64,000 nucleotides of DNA from an uncultured Clostridia bacterium (GTDB taxonomy: Bacteria; Bacillota; Clostridia; TANB77; CAG-508): contig CAKOWZ010000006.1 of NCBI GenBank assembly GCA_934129745.1, positions 1 through 64,000 on the forward strand, read 5' to 3'. The position numbers and the translations under genes are program-made. Positions 50,894 through 61,444 of the stretch are shown in pieces; positions within the stretch are counted from its first letter, which is position 1; each line of letters starts with the position of its first letter. The notes beneath the pieces were generated by a model that was not told the DNA's origin, made no database searches, and worked only from the letters and a program-made list of their open reading frames with translations.

Positions 50894-52030
50894 CTATTCT
50901 TTTGTATAACCATATTTTTTATAGAACTCATCTCTAAAATTTGCAAGGTTATCATTTTCTATTTCTATTCTAACCTTTTCCATTAATTTAGTCAAGAAGT
51001 ATAAATTATGAGTTGATAATAATCTAACACCTAAAATTTCATTTGTTTTTACCAAATGGCGTATATATGCTCTTGTATAATTTTTGCAAGTATAACAATC
51101 ACATTCAGGATCAAGTGGAGTAAAATCTCTTTCATAAGTTGCATTTCTTACAACAACTTTTCCATTCCATGTCATAGCTGTTCCATTTCTTGCAATTCTT
51201 GTAGGTAAAACACAATCACACATATCTATTCCAGAAATAGCTGCTTCAATTAAATAATCTGGTGTTCCAACTCCCATTAAATATCTTGGTTTATTTTCAG
51301 GCATTTTAGGAGCTGTATATCTTAAAATATCTAAAAATTCTTCTTTTGATTCTCCAACACTAATTCCACCTATTGCATATCCTGGTAAATCAAGTGAAAT
51401 CAAATCTTCCAAACTTTTATCTCTTAAATCTTTGAAAAATCCTCCTTGAATAATTCCAAACAATGATTGTTCATCAATATTTTTATGAGCATCTTTACAA
51501 CGTTTTGCCCATCTTGTAGTTCTTTCCATTGATTGTTTTGTATATTCATAAGAAGCACCATGTTCTACACATTCATCAAATGCCATTATAATATCTGCAC
51601 CTAAATCTTCTTCAGTTTCCATTACACTTTCAGGTGTAAATAAATGTTTACTTCCATCTAAGTGTGATTTAAATTCAACACCTTGTTCAGTAATTTTGCG
51701 TAATGCTCCTAGACTAAATACTTGAAATCCACCACTATCAGTAAGAATTGGTCTATCCCATTTCATAAAATTATGAAGTTTTCCAGCTTCTCTTATAAGT
51801 TTACTTCCAGGTCTTAAATATAAATGATATGTATTTGATAAAATAATTTGTGCACCTATTTCTTTTAATTCCTCAGGTGTCATAGATTTTACTGTTGCTT
51901 GAGTTCCAACAGGCATAAACACTGGTGTTTGAATATCTCCATGTGGTGTATGAATTACTCCACGTCTTGCACCTGTTGATTTATCAATATGTATTAATTC
52001 ATATGTTACAGCATGTTTTTTTTGTTCCAT
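50894..52030 (-). CDS. tgt: Queuine tRNA-ribosyltransferase (Tgt)
   Basis: Exchanges guanine 34 for preQ1 in GUN tRNAs. 378 residues: the nucleophile and proton-shuttle aspartates lie in LTDSGGFQVFSLG (about 94-106) and GIDMCDCVLPTR (about 268-279). The zinc site is CDCYTCKNYTRAYIRH with the later His in LSTHN. SD AAGGAG. It follows queA by 44 nt; together they provide two successive steps of queuosine synthesis. Confidence 0.97.
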   Translation of the reverse strand: MEQKKHAVTYELIHIDKSTGARRGVIHTPHGDIQTPVFMPVGTQATVKSMTPEELKEIGAQIILSNTYHLYLRPGSKLIREAGKLHNFMKWDRPILTDSGGFQVFSLGALRKITEQGVEFKSHLDGSKHLFTPESVMETEEDLGADIIMAFDECVEHGASYEYTKQSMERTTRWAKRCKDAHKNIDEQSLFGIIQGGFFKDLRDKSLEDLISLDLPGYAIGGISVGESKEEFLDILRYTAPKMPENKPRYLMGVGTPDYLIEAAISGIDMCDCVLPTRIARNGTAMTWNGKVVVRNATYERDFTPLDPECDCYTCKNYTRAYIRHLVKTNEILGVRLLSTHNLYFLTKLMEKVRIEIENDNLANFRDEFYKKYGYTKE

Positions 52031-52074
52031 TATTTTTTCTCCTTATTTGTCTTATTTTCTTATTATTAAACATT

Positions 52075-53100
52075 TTAATATATAAACATCGCATCTCCAA
52101 AGCTGAAAAATCTATATTTTTCCTTAACAGCTTCTTCATAAGCACTCATAACAAAATCTTTTCCAGCTAAAGTTGAAACAAGCATAATTAATGTAGATTC
52201 TGGTAAATGAAAATTAGTAATCAAACAATCAATACATTTAAACTTATATCCTGGATATATAAAAATACTTGTATCACCTTCAATTTCCTTAACAAATCCA
52301 TTTTCATCAGCAACTGATTCCAATACTCTACATGATGTAGTACCAACTGAAATAATTCTACCTCCATTTTTACGAGCATTATTAATTTTATCTGCATCTT
52401 CTTGTTTAATATAATAATGTTCTGAATGCATATTATGTTCTTCAATATTTTCAACTTTAACAGGTCTAAAAGTACCAATTCCAACATGTAAAGTTACATT
52501 TGCAATTTCAACACCTTTAGCCTTTATTTTTTCCAATAATTCATCTGTAAAATGTAAACCTGCTGTTGGTGCTGCTGCAGAACCTTCATATTTAGCATAA
52601 ACTGTTTGATATCTATTTTTATCATTTAATCTTTCTTTAATATATGGTGGTAAAGGCATTAAACCAATTTGATCCAAAATTTCATTAAAAATTCCATTAT
52701 ATACAAATTTAACTTTTCTATTTCCATTTTCCATTTGTTCTAAAATCTCTGCTTTTAATAATCCATCTCCAAAAGTAACTATTGCCCCTTTTTTCAAACG
52801 TCTACCTGGATGAACCATTACTTCCCAAATATCTCCTTCAATCCTATTTAATAATAAAAACTCAACATTAACACCTGTATCTTCTTTAACTCCATATAAT
52901 CTTGCTGGAATAACTTTTGTATTATTTCTAACCAAACAATCTCCTGGTTGTAAATAATCCAAAATATCTTTAAAAACTTTATGTTCAATTGTTTTATTTG
53001 TTTTATCTAACACCATTAATCTTGATTCATCTCTTTTTTGAATTGGTGTTTGTGCTATTAATTCTTCTGGCAAATTATAATTAAAATCTGTTACTTTCAT
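52075..53100 (-). CDS. queA: S-adenosylmethionine:tRNA ribosyltransferase-isomerase (QueA)
   Basis: Makes epoxyqueuosine on tRNA from preQ1 and SAM. 341 residues starting MKVTDFNYNLPEELIAQTPI, the canonical N-terminus, at 53100. Other marks: RDESRLMVL, VRNNTKVIPARLYG, VHPGRRLKKG, SAAAPTAGLHFT and NFHLPESTLIMLVS. The SD GAGAGGA is about 15 nt from the ATG, longer than usual; no closer start exists. An extension to 53157 has no family support. Confidence 0.96.
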   Translation of the reverse strand: MKVTDFNYNLPEELIAQTPIQKRDESRLMVLDKTNKTIEHKVFKDILDYLQPGDCLVRNNTKVIPARLYGVKEDTGVNVEFLLLNRIEGDIWEVMVHPGRRLKKGAIVTFGDGLLKAEILEQMENGNRKVKFVYNGIFNEILDQIGLMPLPPYIKERLNDKNRYQTVYAKYEGSAAAPTAGLHFTDELLEKIKAKGVEIANVTLHVGIGTFRPVKVENIEEHNMHSEHYYIKQEDADKINNARKNGGRIISVGTTSCRVLESVADENGFVKEIEGDTSIFIYPGYKFKCIDCLITNFHLPESTLIMLVSTLAGKDFVMSAYEEAVKEKYRFFSFGDAMFIY

Positions 53101-53181
53101 TTTTATTTCACTATTTCCTCTCTTTATTTTATAATAATAACTTGTACTATTATACAAAATTTTAACCTAAAAAGCAAGTGC

Positions 53182-53217
53182 AAAAAACCGGAGTTACACA
53201 AATCAATATGTAACTCC
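53182..53217 (-). terminator. Intrinsic terminator after ileS
   Basis: Perfect 9-bp stem GGAGTTACA/TGTAACTCC followed on the minus strand by GGTTTTTT, 42 nt past the ileS stop. Confidence 0.85.
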
Positions 53218-53259
53218 AATCATCTACAAAATTTAAGATAATTTATATCTAAAATTAAA

Positions 53260-56022
53260 TTATTTCAAAGCCAAACTACATCTATGACAAATAGTTGGAT
53301 TTTCTTTATCATCACCAACAGTAGTAGAATACATCCAACATCTCTCACATTTTTCACCATCAGCAATATCAACTTTAATATCAAATTTTCCCTCATTAAT
53401 TTCTAATCCAGAAACAATAAATACTGTTAACAATAAATCCTTATTTTCAGTTAAAAATTTAAACTCATCACCTTCAGCAAAAATAATAACTTTAGCATTT
53501 AAAGAATGGCCTATAACCTTAGCAGCTCTAGCTTCTTCAAGTTTTTTTGCGACACTTTCTTTTAATTGTAAAATCTTATCCCATTTTTCTTCTAATTCTT
53601 TATTTTCAAATTTAGAATTTACTTCTGGGTAAAATGCAAGCATAACACTTTCAGCATTTTCATTTGACTTATGTTTCATATATTTCCAAATTTCTTCAGA
53701 TGTAAATGCAGTCATTGGAGCTAAAATTCTAACTAAAGCATTTAAAATCTCATACATAGTAGTCTGAGCAGCTCTTCTTTCTTTAGAATCAGGTTTTGCT
53801 GTATATAATCTATCTTTTATAATATCTAAGTAAAAATTACTCATATCAACAACACAAAATGTATTAATTGCTTGATATGCTTTATTAAAATCATATTCAT
53901 CATAAGCATTTGTACATTCTCTAATTAACTTATTTAATCTTATTAATGCCCATTTATCAATTTCTTGTAAATCTTCATAATCAACAGGAGAATTTACATC
54001 AAAATCATCTGTATTTCCTAAAATATATCTAGCTGTATTACGTATTTTTCTGTAAACTTCTGAAACTTGTTTTAAAATTTCCTTAGATAATCTTACATCT
54101 GATTGATAATCTGAAGATAAAACCCATAATCTCAAAATATCTGCACCATATTGTTCAATGACTTCTTGTGGATCAATACCATTTCCTAATGATTTATGCA
54201 TTTGTCTTCCTTGGCTATCTACTGTCCATCCATGTGTTAAAACTTGTTTATATGGAGCTTTTCCTGTTACAGCAATTGATGTTAATAATGAAGATTGGAA
54301 CCATCCTCTATATTGGTCAGCACCTTCTAAATATAAATCAGCTGGGAATGGAATTCCTCTTTGAACTAATACACTTTGATGTGTTGAACCAGAATCAAAC
54401 CACACATCCATTATATCTGTTTCTTTCTTAAATTCTGTACATCCACAATTCTCACATTTTGCATTTTCTGGCATTAATTCTTTTACATCTAAATCATACC
54501 AACAATTTGTTCCTTTTTCTTTCACTAATTTTTCAACTTTTGCTAAACTTTCATCAGTAACATATTCTTTTTCACAATCTTTACAATAAAAAATTGGAAT
54601 TGGAACACCCCATGTTCTTTGACGAGAAATACACCAATCATTACGTTCTTCAATCATTTTTGAAATACGATCTTCTCCCCAACCTGGAATCCATTTAACA
54701 TTTTTAATTTGTTCTAATGAATCTTTTCTAAATTTATCAATTGATGCAAACCATTGCTTTGTTGCTCTAAAAATTATTGGTTTTTTACATCTCCAACAAT
54801 GTGGATATGAGTGATTTATTCTTTTTTTAGCTAATAATAAATCATTTTCATCTAACCATTTAATTATTTCTTTATTTGATTTTGCATAAAACATTCCAGC
54901 AAAAGGACCAGCTTGTTCTGTTTGATGACCTTTATCATCAACACAAACTATCATTTCAAGCTCATTTTTTATTCCACATAAATAATCTTCTTTACCATAT
55001 CCAGGAGCTGTATGAACTTCACCAGTACCTGTTTCTAAATCAACATCAACTGTATCAGGACTACCCATTACTACTTTTGATTCTCTATTTATAAATGGAT
55101 GTTTACATCTTACTCCTTCAAAATCTGAACCTTTATATCTATTTATTACAGTATAATTTTCAATTTCTGCTTCTTTTAAAACTGGTTCAACACGTTCAGA
55201 AGCAATTACTAATTTTTCTCCATTTGCTTCAATCAAACTATATTCAAAATCTGGATTTACAGTTATTCCTGTATTTCCAGGTAATGTCCATGGTGTTGTT
55301 GTCCAAATTACAAAATATGTATCTCTTTCGTCAAACAAACCTTTACCTTCAATTACAGGGAATTTTACATAAACTGTATCTGAATCAACATCCTTATATT
55401 CAATTTCTGCTTCAGCTAAAGCTGTTTCACAATCTGTACACCAATAAACAGGTTTTAATCCTTTATAAATATATCCTTTTTGATACATTGTACCAAATAC
55501 TTTTAATTGTTCAGCTTCCATTTGTGGTTGATATGTAATATATGGATTTTCCCAATCAGCCAAAACTCCTAAACGTTTAAAACCTTTAGTCTGAGTTCCT
55601 ATATATTCATCATTAAAACTTTTACAAGCATCTCTAAATTGAGAAACTGGAATTTCATCTCTATTTAATCCTAATTTTTCAATTGCTTTTCTTTCAGTTG
55701 GCATACCATGTGTATCAAACCCAGGAATAAAAGGTGTATAAAATCCTTTTAAATTTTTATATCTTACTATAGTGTCTTTTAAAATTTTATTTAGTGAATG
55801 TCCAATATGTATTCCACCATTAGCATAAGGAGGTCCATCATGTAATACAAATGGAGTTTTTCCTTCATTTTTCTTTAACATTTTTTCATATAAACCATTT
55901 TCAAATACTTCATCAAAAATTTTAGGTTCATTCTCAGGTAGATTTCCTCTCATTGGGAAATCTGTTTTTGGTAAATTAAGTGTTTTACCATAATCTTTCT
56001 TTTCTTCGCAATTTTCACACAT
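53260..56022 (-). CDS. ileS: Isoleucyl-tRNA synthetase
   Basis: Class I synthetase of 920 residues. HIGH appears as GGIHIGHSLNK (about 69-79), the editing domain has WTTTPWTLPGNTG, the KMSKS loop is the QMHKSLGN variant, and the C-terminal zinc ribbon has CERCWMYS and CHRC. At this length it belongs to the common bacterial type. SD AAGGAG. Expression is controlled by an upstream T-box leader (56164-56494). Confidence 0.97.
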   Translation of the reverse strand: MCENCEEKKDYGKTLNLPKTDFPMRGNLPENEPKIFDEVFENGLYEKMLKKNEGKTPFVLHDGPPYANGGIHIGHSLNKILKDTIVRYKNLKGFYTPFIPGFDTHGMPTERKAIEKLGLNRDEIPVSQFRDACKSFNDEYIGTQTKGFKRLGVLADWENPYITYQPQMEAEQLKVFGTMYQKGYIYKGLKPVYWCTDCETALAEAEIEYKDVDSDTVYVKFPVIEGKGLFDERDTYFVIWTTTPWTLPGNTGITVNPDFEYSLIEANGEKLVIASERVEPVLKEAEIENYTVINRYKGSDFEGVRCKHPFINRESKVVMGSPDTVDVDLETGTGEVHTAPGYGKEDYLCGIKNELEMIVCVDDKGHQTEQAGPFAGMFYAKSNKEIIKWLDENDLLLAKKRINHSYPHCWRCKKPIIFRATKQWFASIDKFRKDSLEQIKNVKWIPGWGEDRISKMIEERNDWCISRQRTWGVPIPIFYCKDCEKEYVTDESLAKVEKLVKEKGTNCWYDLDVKELMPENAKCENCGCTEFKKETDIMDVWFDSGSTHQSVLVQRGIPFPADLYLEGADQYRGWFQSSLLTSIAVTGKAPYKQVLTHGWTVDSQGRQMHKSLGNGIDPQEVIEQYGADILRLWVLSSDYQSDVRLSKEILKQVSEVYRKIRNTARYILGNTDDFDVNSPVDYEDLQEIDKWALIRLNKLIRECTNAYDEYDFNKAYQAINTFCVVDMSNFYLDIIKDRLYTAKPDSKERRAAQTTMYEILNALVRILAPMTAFTSEEIWKYMKHKSNENAESVMLAFYPEVNSKFENKELEEKWDKILQLKESVAKKLEEARAAKVIGHSLNAKVIIFAEGDEFKFLTENKDLLLTVFIVSGLEINEGKFDIKVDIADGEKCERCWMYSTTVGDDKENPTICHRCSLALK

Positions 56023-56163
56023 TTCTTATCTCTCCTTTTTATTATTTTTACTATTTTTTCTTTTATTTTGGCTTTTAATTTGTATTAGAACATATACTTT
56101 TCTATTTTATATTGCAATACATATACACATATCTTAAATGTAACTGTTTAAAATTAAATATCA

Positions 56164-56494
56164 AAAAAGCTATTTGTCCTAATACAATTAGGACGAATAG
56201 CTTTAAAATCCGCGGTACCACCTATTTTAAAAGATTTATTAATCTTTTCTCTTAATTTCTTTTAACGCAAGAATACGATTTAGCTTAATAGTTTAACATT
56301 AATATTAATATTAATATTTTAGTATTAGTATTAACATTAACATAAATGTTAGCATTACTATTTATATCACTTATTGATTCAAATAACTTTCAGCTAAATA
56401 ACCTAAAGGTGATAACAAATAATCTATTATCTTACTAGAATTCCACCATTCTCTAGCTCTCTATTAGTTTTACTTTATTTGTGTTGTCCTTTAC
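56164..56494 (-). promoter_or_regulatory. T-box riboswitch controlling ileS
   Basis: The T-box core AGGTGGTACCGCG lies at 56211-56223 (minus strand). Downstream, GCTATTCGTCCTAAT and ATTAGGACAAATAGC form the terminator followed by TTTTTT (56164-56203). Stem I sits upstream: GGTGGAATTCTAG pairs back to CACC, and the bases just before CACC are ATC (56411-56413), an isoleucine codon fitting the gene. Between stem I and the antiterminator is an AT-rich trinucleotide-like stretch (56291-56356). Confidence 0.9.
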
Positions 56495-56500
56495 ATTGTT

Positions 56501-56530
56501 TTTATATTTTGTAAAATTTCTAATGTTCAA
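56501..56530 (-). promoter_or_regulatory. Promoter of the ileS T-box leader
   Basis: On the minus strand TTGAAC (56525-56530), an 18-nt spacer and TATAAA (56501-56506), just upstream of stem I. Confidence 0.55.
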
Positions 56531-56638
56531 AATTTATTTGTTTTTTAACATATTTATATAATAACATAATATTTTTGTTATTTCAAGAGTTTAAAAGACT
56601 TTTATTTCATATATTCAAATATTTTTATTTTAAAATAT

Positions 56639-58438
56639 TTACATATTAGCCATTAATTCTTCAAATCTTTCTGCACTAATTACTTCTTTTTCAAGAAGTT
56701 CATTTGATATAACTTCAAGTGCATCTAAATGATTTGCTAAAATTGTTTGTGCTTTATAATCTGCTTCATTAACAAAAGCTTTAATTTCATTTCCTATTAA
56801 ATCAGTATATCTATCACCAAGTAGTTCTAATTGATATGGATCTTTTTCTAAATTAATGTGAACTGGTCCAACACTATCACTCATTCCATATACAGTTACC
56901 ATATTTTTAGCAATCTCATTAGCGATCTCTAAATCATTGCTTGCACCTGTTGAAATATCATTTAAAACTAATTTTTCTGCAGCACGTCCACCCATTAATG
57001 CAATTAATTTTTCCAACATTTCATTTTTAGATATATATGCTTTATCTTCATTAGTTTTATACATAGTATATCCGCCTGCCATACCACGTGGTATAATAGA
57101 AATTTCCTTAATATCTTTTTGAGTTTCCAAATAATGACTTACTATTGCATGTCCAGCTTCATGAACTGCAGTTCTTCTTTTATCTCTTTCAGATATAACT
57201 CTATTATGTTTTTCAAGTCCAACAGTTACTTTTTTTAATGCATCTTCAATATCTTTGTTAGTAATACCGTCACGTTGTCTTATTGTTGCAATTATTGCAG
57301 CTTCATTTAAAATATTGGCAAGTTCTGCCCCTGAGAAACCTGCTGTATCTTCTGCAATACTTCTTAAATTAACATCTTGTGCAAATTTCTTACCTTGTGC
57401 ATGAATTTTTAAAATAGCTTCTCTTCCATTTAAATCTGGTAATCCAACTGTTATTTGTCTATCAAATCTTCCTGGACGTAATAAAGCTTTATCTAACATC
57501 TCAGGTCTATTTGTTGCTGCTAAAACTATTATTGTTTCATTTGTGTCAAATCCATCCATTTCAACTAATAATTGGTTTAATGTTTGATTATTTTCAGTTT
57601 CAGCACCACTTGAAGATGTTCTTCTTGAACCTATTGCATCAATTTCATCTATAAATACTATACAAGGAGCAACTTTTCTCGCTTTTTCAAATAATTTTCT
57701 AACTCTTGAAGCGCCTAGTCCTGCAAACATTTCAATAAATTCTGAACCACTCATTGATATAAAAGGAACATTTGCCTCACCAGCAATTGCTTTTGCTATT
57801 AATGTTTTACCTGTACCAGGATTACCACATAATAATACACCACGTGGTACTTTTGCTCCCATTTTTGTGAATTTTTCTGGGTTTTTTAAAAAATCTACAA
57901 TTTCTATCATTTCTTGTTTTTCTTCATCTAATCCTGCAACATCTTTAAATTTTGTTTTTATTTTTTGAGTTTCAGAATCATATATTTTACCTTTTTCTCC
58001 AAGTCCTTGCATTTTCATAACAACTATTACCAATATCACTAAAATAATTGTTGGTAAAAAAGATATAATTCCTCTAATAATTGATAAAAAAACATTTCTT
58101 TCATTTTGAATTAAATTTATTTTTATTCCACTATCAGATTTTTGTTGTACTAATTCTATAAAAGAATCTACACTTGGTATTAAAACCTTTTTTTCTTTAT
58201 CATCATTTACAATTTTTACTTTAGCAACATCACTACCTTCTGTCATTTCAATTTTTTCAATTGTTCCATCATTTATATTAGATAACAATTGTGTATATGG
58301 CATATTTTTATCTTCATTTTCTTTATTAAAATTCATAAAAAAGATTATTCCTGCTACACTAATAATAACAAGTAATACTATTGTTAAAATGATACCAATA
58401 TTTGATTTTTTATTATTATCATTATTTTTTAATCCCAT
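56639..58438 (-). CDS. ftsH: ATP-dependent zinc metalloprotease FtsH
   Basis: Membrane quality-control protease of 599 residues. Two membrane segments (about 13-34 and 124-144) enclose an outer domain. The AAA module has Walker A GNPGTGKT (205-212), pore loop, Walker B IVFIDEID and the arginine-finger region NRPEMLDKALLRPGRFD. The zinc site HEAGH is at 426-430. The C-terminal part ends in a short EKEVISAERFEELMANM. I chose ATG at 58438 (MGLKNND...), with AAAGGAG at about 9 nt. An upstream in-frame start at 58489 adds a polar stub that includes this SD. Confidence 0.96.
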   Translation of the reverse strand: MGLKNNDNNKKSNIGIILTIVLLVIISVAGIIFFMNFNKENEDKNMPYTQLLSNINDGTIEKIEMTEGSDVAKVKIVNDDKEKKVLIPSVDSFIELVQQKSDSGIKINLIQNERNVFLSIIRGIISFLPTIILVILVIVVMKMQGLGEKGKIYDSETQKIKTKFKDVAGLDEEKQEMIEIVDFLKNPEKFTKMGAKVPRGVLLCGNPGTGKTLIAKAIAGEANVPFISMSGSEFIEMFAGLGASRVRKLFEKARKVAPCIVFIDEIDAIGSRRTSSSGAETENNQTLNQLLVEMDGFDTNETIIVLAATNRPEMLDKALLRPGRFDRQITVGLPDLNGREAILKIHAQGKKFAQDVNLRSIAEDTAGFSGAELANILNEAAIIATIRQRDGITNKDIEDALKKVTVGLEKHNRVISERDKRRTAVHEAGHAIVSHYLETQKDIKEISIIPRGMAGGYTMYKTNEDKAYISKNEMLEKLIALMGGRAAEKLVLNDISTGASNDLEIANEIAKNMVTVYGMSDSVGPVHINLEKDPYQLELLGDRYTDLIGNEIKAFVNEADYKAQTILANHLDALEVISNELLEKEVISAERFEELMANM

Positions 58439-58501
58439 TAATTTTTCTCCTTTTGTATTATTTTCTTCATGATTATAAATATTATTCAATTTATATTATT
58501 T

Positions 58502-58546
58502 AAAATTCGCCAGGAATAAATATTATTTTTATCCTGACAAATTTTA
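58502..58546 (-). terminator. Probable terminator after the PBP gene
   Basis: AAAATTTGTCAGGATAAA and TTTATTCCTGGCGAATTTT (minus strand) pair with two internal mismatches. The stem lies 52 nt after the PBP stop and before ftsH. The tail is T-rich but short. Confidence 0.55.
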
Positions 58547-58598
58547 AATTAATCTATAAATATTTTATCATATAATTGTCTCATTTTTTATATGTATG

Positions 58599-61304
58599 TT
58601 ATGCTTCTGGTTCTTTATTTTCGCTTCCAGAATTATTTCCGCCATCATCTGGTTTATTTGGTGTTGAAGGATTTGCTTTTTCTTCAGCTTTTCCAACAAC
58701 AATTGTTATTCTAGCTTGTTTTGAAACAATTGCTCCTGCATTAACACTTTGTGATATTACTTTTCCAACCTTAGATGTATCTGATGTTGTTTTATGTTCT
58801 ACAACAACAGTAAGTTTACCTAATGCATTTTTTGCTGCAGTTTCTGACATTCCGACTACATTTGGTACAGTAATATCTGTATCTGTTTTTGATTGTTCTG
58901 GTGGAGTAACTATTGATGGTTCTGGTGTTGTTGGTTCTTTATGAACATCACATTTTTCTGTTATTACAGAATATTTATTTCCACCATCTGTTTTCCATTT
59001 TGCATTTGCTTCTTTTTCAGGCATTGCTAAACCATATACAGTTTTCTTACTTGGACAATATTCTGTTGCAAGTTTATTTGTTTCTGTACATACTTCAAAC
59101 GAATTATGACCTTCACATTTTCCTGGAATTGCTCCTTCAACAAAATATTCTGTATATGTATCTGTACATGCATTTGTTGCAATTTTACCAGATTTTTTAC
59201 ATATGTTTGCTGTTACAACATTACTTGGTTGTTCAAATTTCTTTCCTTCTAAATCTGCATGAACTTTTTTCATTACATTTGCCCAAATTAAAGTTGCTGG
59301 ACTTCCTCCATAACTAGTTATATATTCACTTCTATCATATCCAAACCATGTTGCTCCTGTATAATATGGAGTAAATCCACATAACCATAAATCTACTTGG
59401 TCTTGTGTTGTTCCTGTTTTAGCTGCAACATCTATATTACCCATTTTACATGCTTTTGCAGTTCCATATTGTCCTTCAACAACTTGTTTTAATAAGCTTT
59501 TCATAATATAGGCATTTCCTTCACTAAAAACTCTTCTTGTTTCTTGATTACTTTGAATAACTACATTTCCCTCAGAATCTTCTACTTTAGTATAAAATGT
59601 AGGTTCTATATATACACCATCATTTGCAATTGTTGCATATGCTGCTGCCATTTGCAATGGACTAATTGTTGCTGTACCTAAAGCTAAAGATATATTTGAA
59701 TCATTTGTTTTTCCTGTAGCTTCAGATGCTTTAACTAATGAAGTTATTCCCAATTCTCTCATAAAATCTATTGCTGCATCAGGAGTTAATTCAGTAATAA
59801 CTTTTGCTGCCACAATATTTGATGAAACCTCTATAGCTTGCCTTATTGTACATAATCCTGAATAACTTGAAGACGCATTATTTGGTGAATAATTTTTTCC
59901 AAATGTTGTTTTAGAATTGTCATATACTGTTCCTGCAGTAATTATTCCTTTTTCTAATGCTGGTCCATAAACACCTATTGGTTTTATTGATGAACCTGGT
60001 TGTCTTGCACTATTTATTCTATTTATTCCTATAGCATCAACATCAGTTCCTAAACCACCCATACATCCTACAACTCCACCTGTTTTATGGTCTATTATTA
60101 CCATTGCAGATTGTGTATGTGCTCCTTCATTTTTTGTTGAAGCTTTTACATATGTTTCAGCTTTATATTCTGTTTCTACAATATCTTGTATTGATTTCTT
60201 TTGTGTTGTATATATTTTTAATCCTCCACCAAATACACGATTTCTTGCATATTCCTTTGACATTCCTTTTTGTTCTACTAAATCATTAATAACTTCATCA
60301 ACAGCAGCTGATACATAGTAATCTTTAATTGTTGAACTTGGTAATTCACCTTTTTCAAATTTTAATCCTTCATCAACTTTTGCTATTGCTTCATTATATT
60401 GACTATCATTTATATATCCTAATTCTTTCATTTTTCCTAAAACAGTTTTTGTTCTTGATTTCATTCTTTCAGTATTAGGATTTTCTCTATATGGATTATA
60501 TTGAGAAGGGCTGTGTGTTACACCTGCTAAAAATGCGCATTCTTCAATTGATAAATCACGTGCTGATTTATTAAAATAATACATTGATGCAACTTCAACA
60601 CCACATATATCTCCACCACTTGATGCAAGAGGTATTAAATTTAAATATAATTGTAATATTTCTTTTTTATCTAACATTTTTTCAATCTGGTATGCTCTTG
60701 ACATTTCTCTTATTTTTCTTTGCATACCAGCTTTACCACTACTCTCTTTTTCATTAGTTATATTTTTAACTAATTGTTGTGTAATAGTACTTCCACCAAA
60801 ACTTGATTCACCTGAATGTGTTACATATGTAAGAGTTGCAGCAGCTGTTCTTTTTATATCAACACCTTTATGTTGATAAAATCTTTCATCTTCTATTGCA
60901 ACAAATGCTTTTGGCAAATATTCACTCATATCATCTATACTAATGATTTTTCTATTTTCTTCTCCTGATAATTCAGCTATAACATTTCCATCAGCATCAT
61001 AAATCAATGTATTTGATACACCTATTAATAAATCATCTCTTGTTAAAGCAAATTTATCACTAAAAACAATACCTGCAAAAATACCACCAAAAATCAAAAT
61101 CATTAAAAATATTAATGCTATAACAATTAATATAACTTTTTTTGCCATTGGATGTTTATTTTTTGTTTTTGTTTTTTTGCCTTTTCTTATTGGTCCGTTT
61201 TTTTGTGTATTATTACCTGTTTTATCATATTGTTTAACTGGATTAATTCTTGTAGAATTATTTGTACTTGTTCTTTTTTTTACATTCTTTCTTCTACCAT
61301 TCAT
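58599..61304 (-). CDS. Class A penicillin-binding protein with PASTA domain
   Basis: Bifunctional peptidoglycan synthase of 901 residues. A basic cytoplasmic tail (1-55) leads to a membrane helix (about 56-82). The GT51 glycosyltransferase domain carries EDERFYQHKGVD (about 138-149), GGSTITQQLVKN and RKIREM. The transpeptidase domain has the serine motif SSIK (438-441), a later SSN and KTGTTQ (about 626). A Cys-containing linker (ICKKSGKIATNAC, KCEGHNSFEVC) precedes one PASTA repeat (about 795-865) and an Asn/Gly-rich end. SD AAGGAG. Shares the PASTA module with the kinase at 8012-10078. Confidence 0.95.
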   Translation of the reverse strand: MNGRRKNVKKRTSTNNSTRINPVKQYDKTGNNTQKNGPIRKGKKTKTKNKHPMAKKVILIVIALIFLMILIFGGIFAGIVFSDKFALTRDDLLIGVSNTLIYDADGNVIAELSGEENRKIISIDDMSEYLPKAFVAIEDERFYQHKGVDIKRTAAATLTYVTHSGESSFGGSTITQQLVKNITNEKESSGKAGMQRKIREMSRAYQIEKMLDKKEILQLYLNLIPLASSGGDICGVEVASMYYFNKSARDLSIEECAFLAGVTHSPSQYNPYRENPNTERMKSRTKTVLGKMKELGYINDSQYNEAIAKVDEGLKFEKGELPSSTIKDYYVSAAVDEVINDLVEQKGMSKEYARNRVFGGGLKIYTTQKKSIQDIVETEYKAETYVKASTKNEGAHTQSAMVIIDHKTGGVVGCMGGLGTDVDAIGINRINSARQPGSSIKPIGVYGPALEKGIITAGTVYDNSKTTFGKNYSPNNASSSYSGLCTIRQAIEVSSNIVAAKVITELTPDAAIDFMRELGITSLVKASEATGKTNDSNISLALGTATISPLQMAAAYATIANDGVYIEPTFYTKVEDSEGNVVIQSNQETRRVFSEGNAYIMKSLLKQVVEGQYGTAKACKMGNIDVAAKTGTTQDQVDLWLCGFTPYYTGATWFGYDRSEYITSYGGSPATLIWANVMKKVHADLEGKKFEQPSNVVTANICKKSGKIATNACTDTYTEYFVEGAIPGKCEGHNSFEVCTETNKLATEYCPSKKTVYGLAMPEKEANAKWKTDGGNKYSVITEKCDVHKEPTTPEPSIVTPPEQSKTDTDITVPNVVGMSETAAKNALGKLTVVVEHKTTSDTSKVGKVISQSVNAGAIVSKQARITIVVGKAEEKANPSTPNKPDDGGNNSGSENKEPEA

Positions 61305-61444
61305 ATTTTTTCTCCTTTTCCGACAAAATTCTTAGTCAAACTTACTTCTTAATTATATTACAAAAACATCAAAATTGAAAGTCTTTTTTTAATTTTATTT
61401 ATATTATATTAAAACACTATGCTTGTATTAACACTTATATCAAT

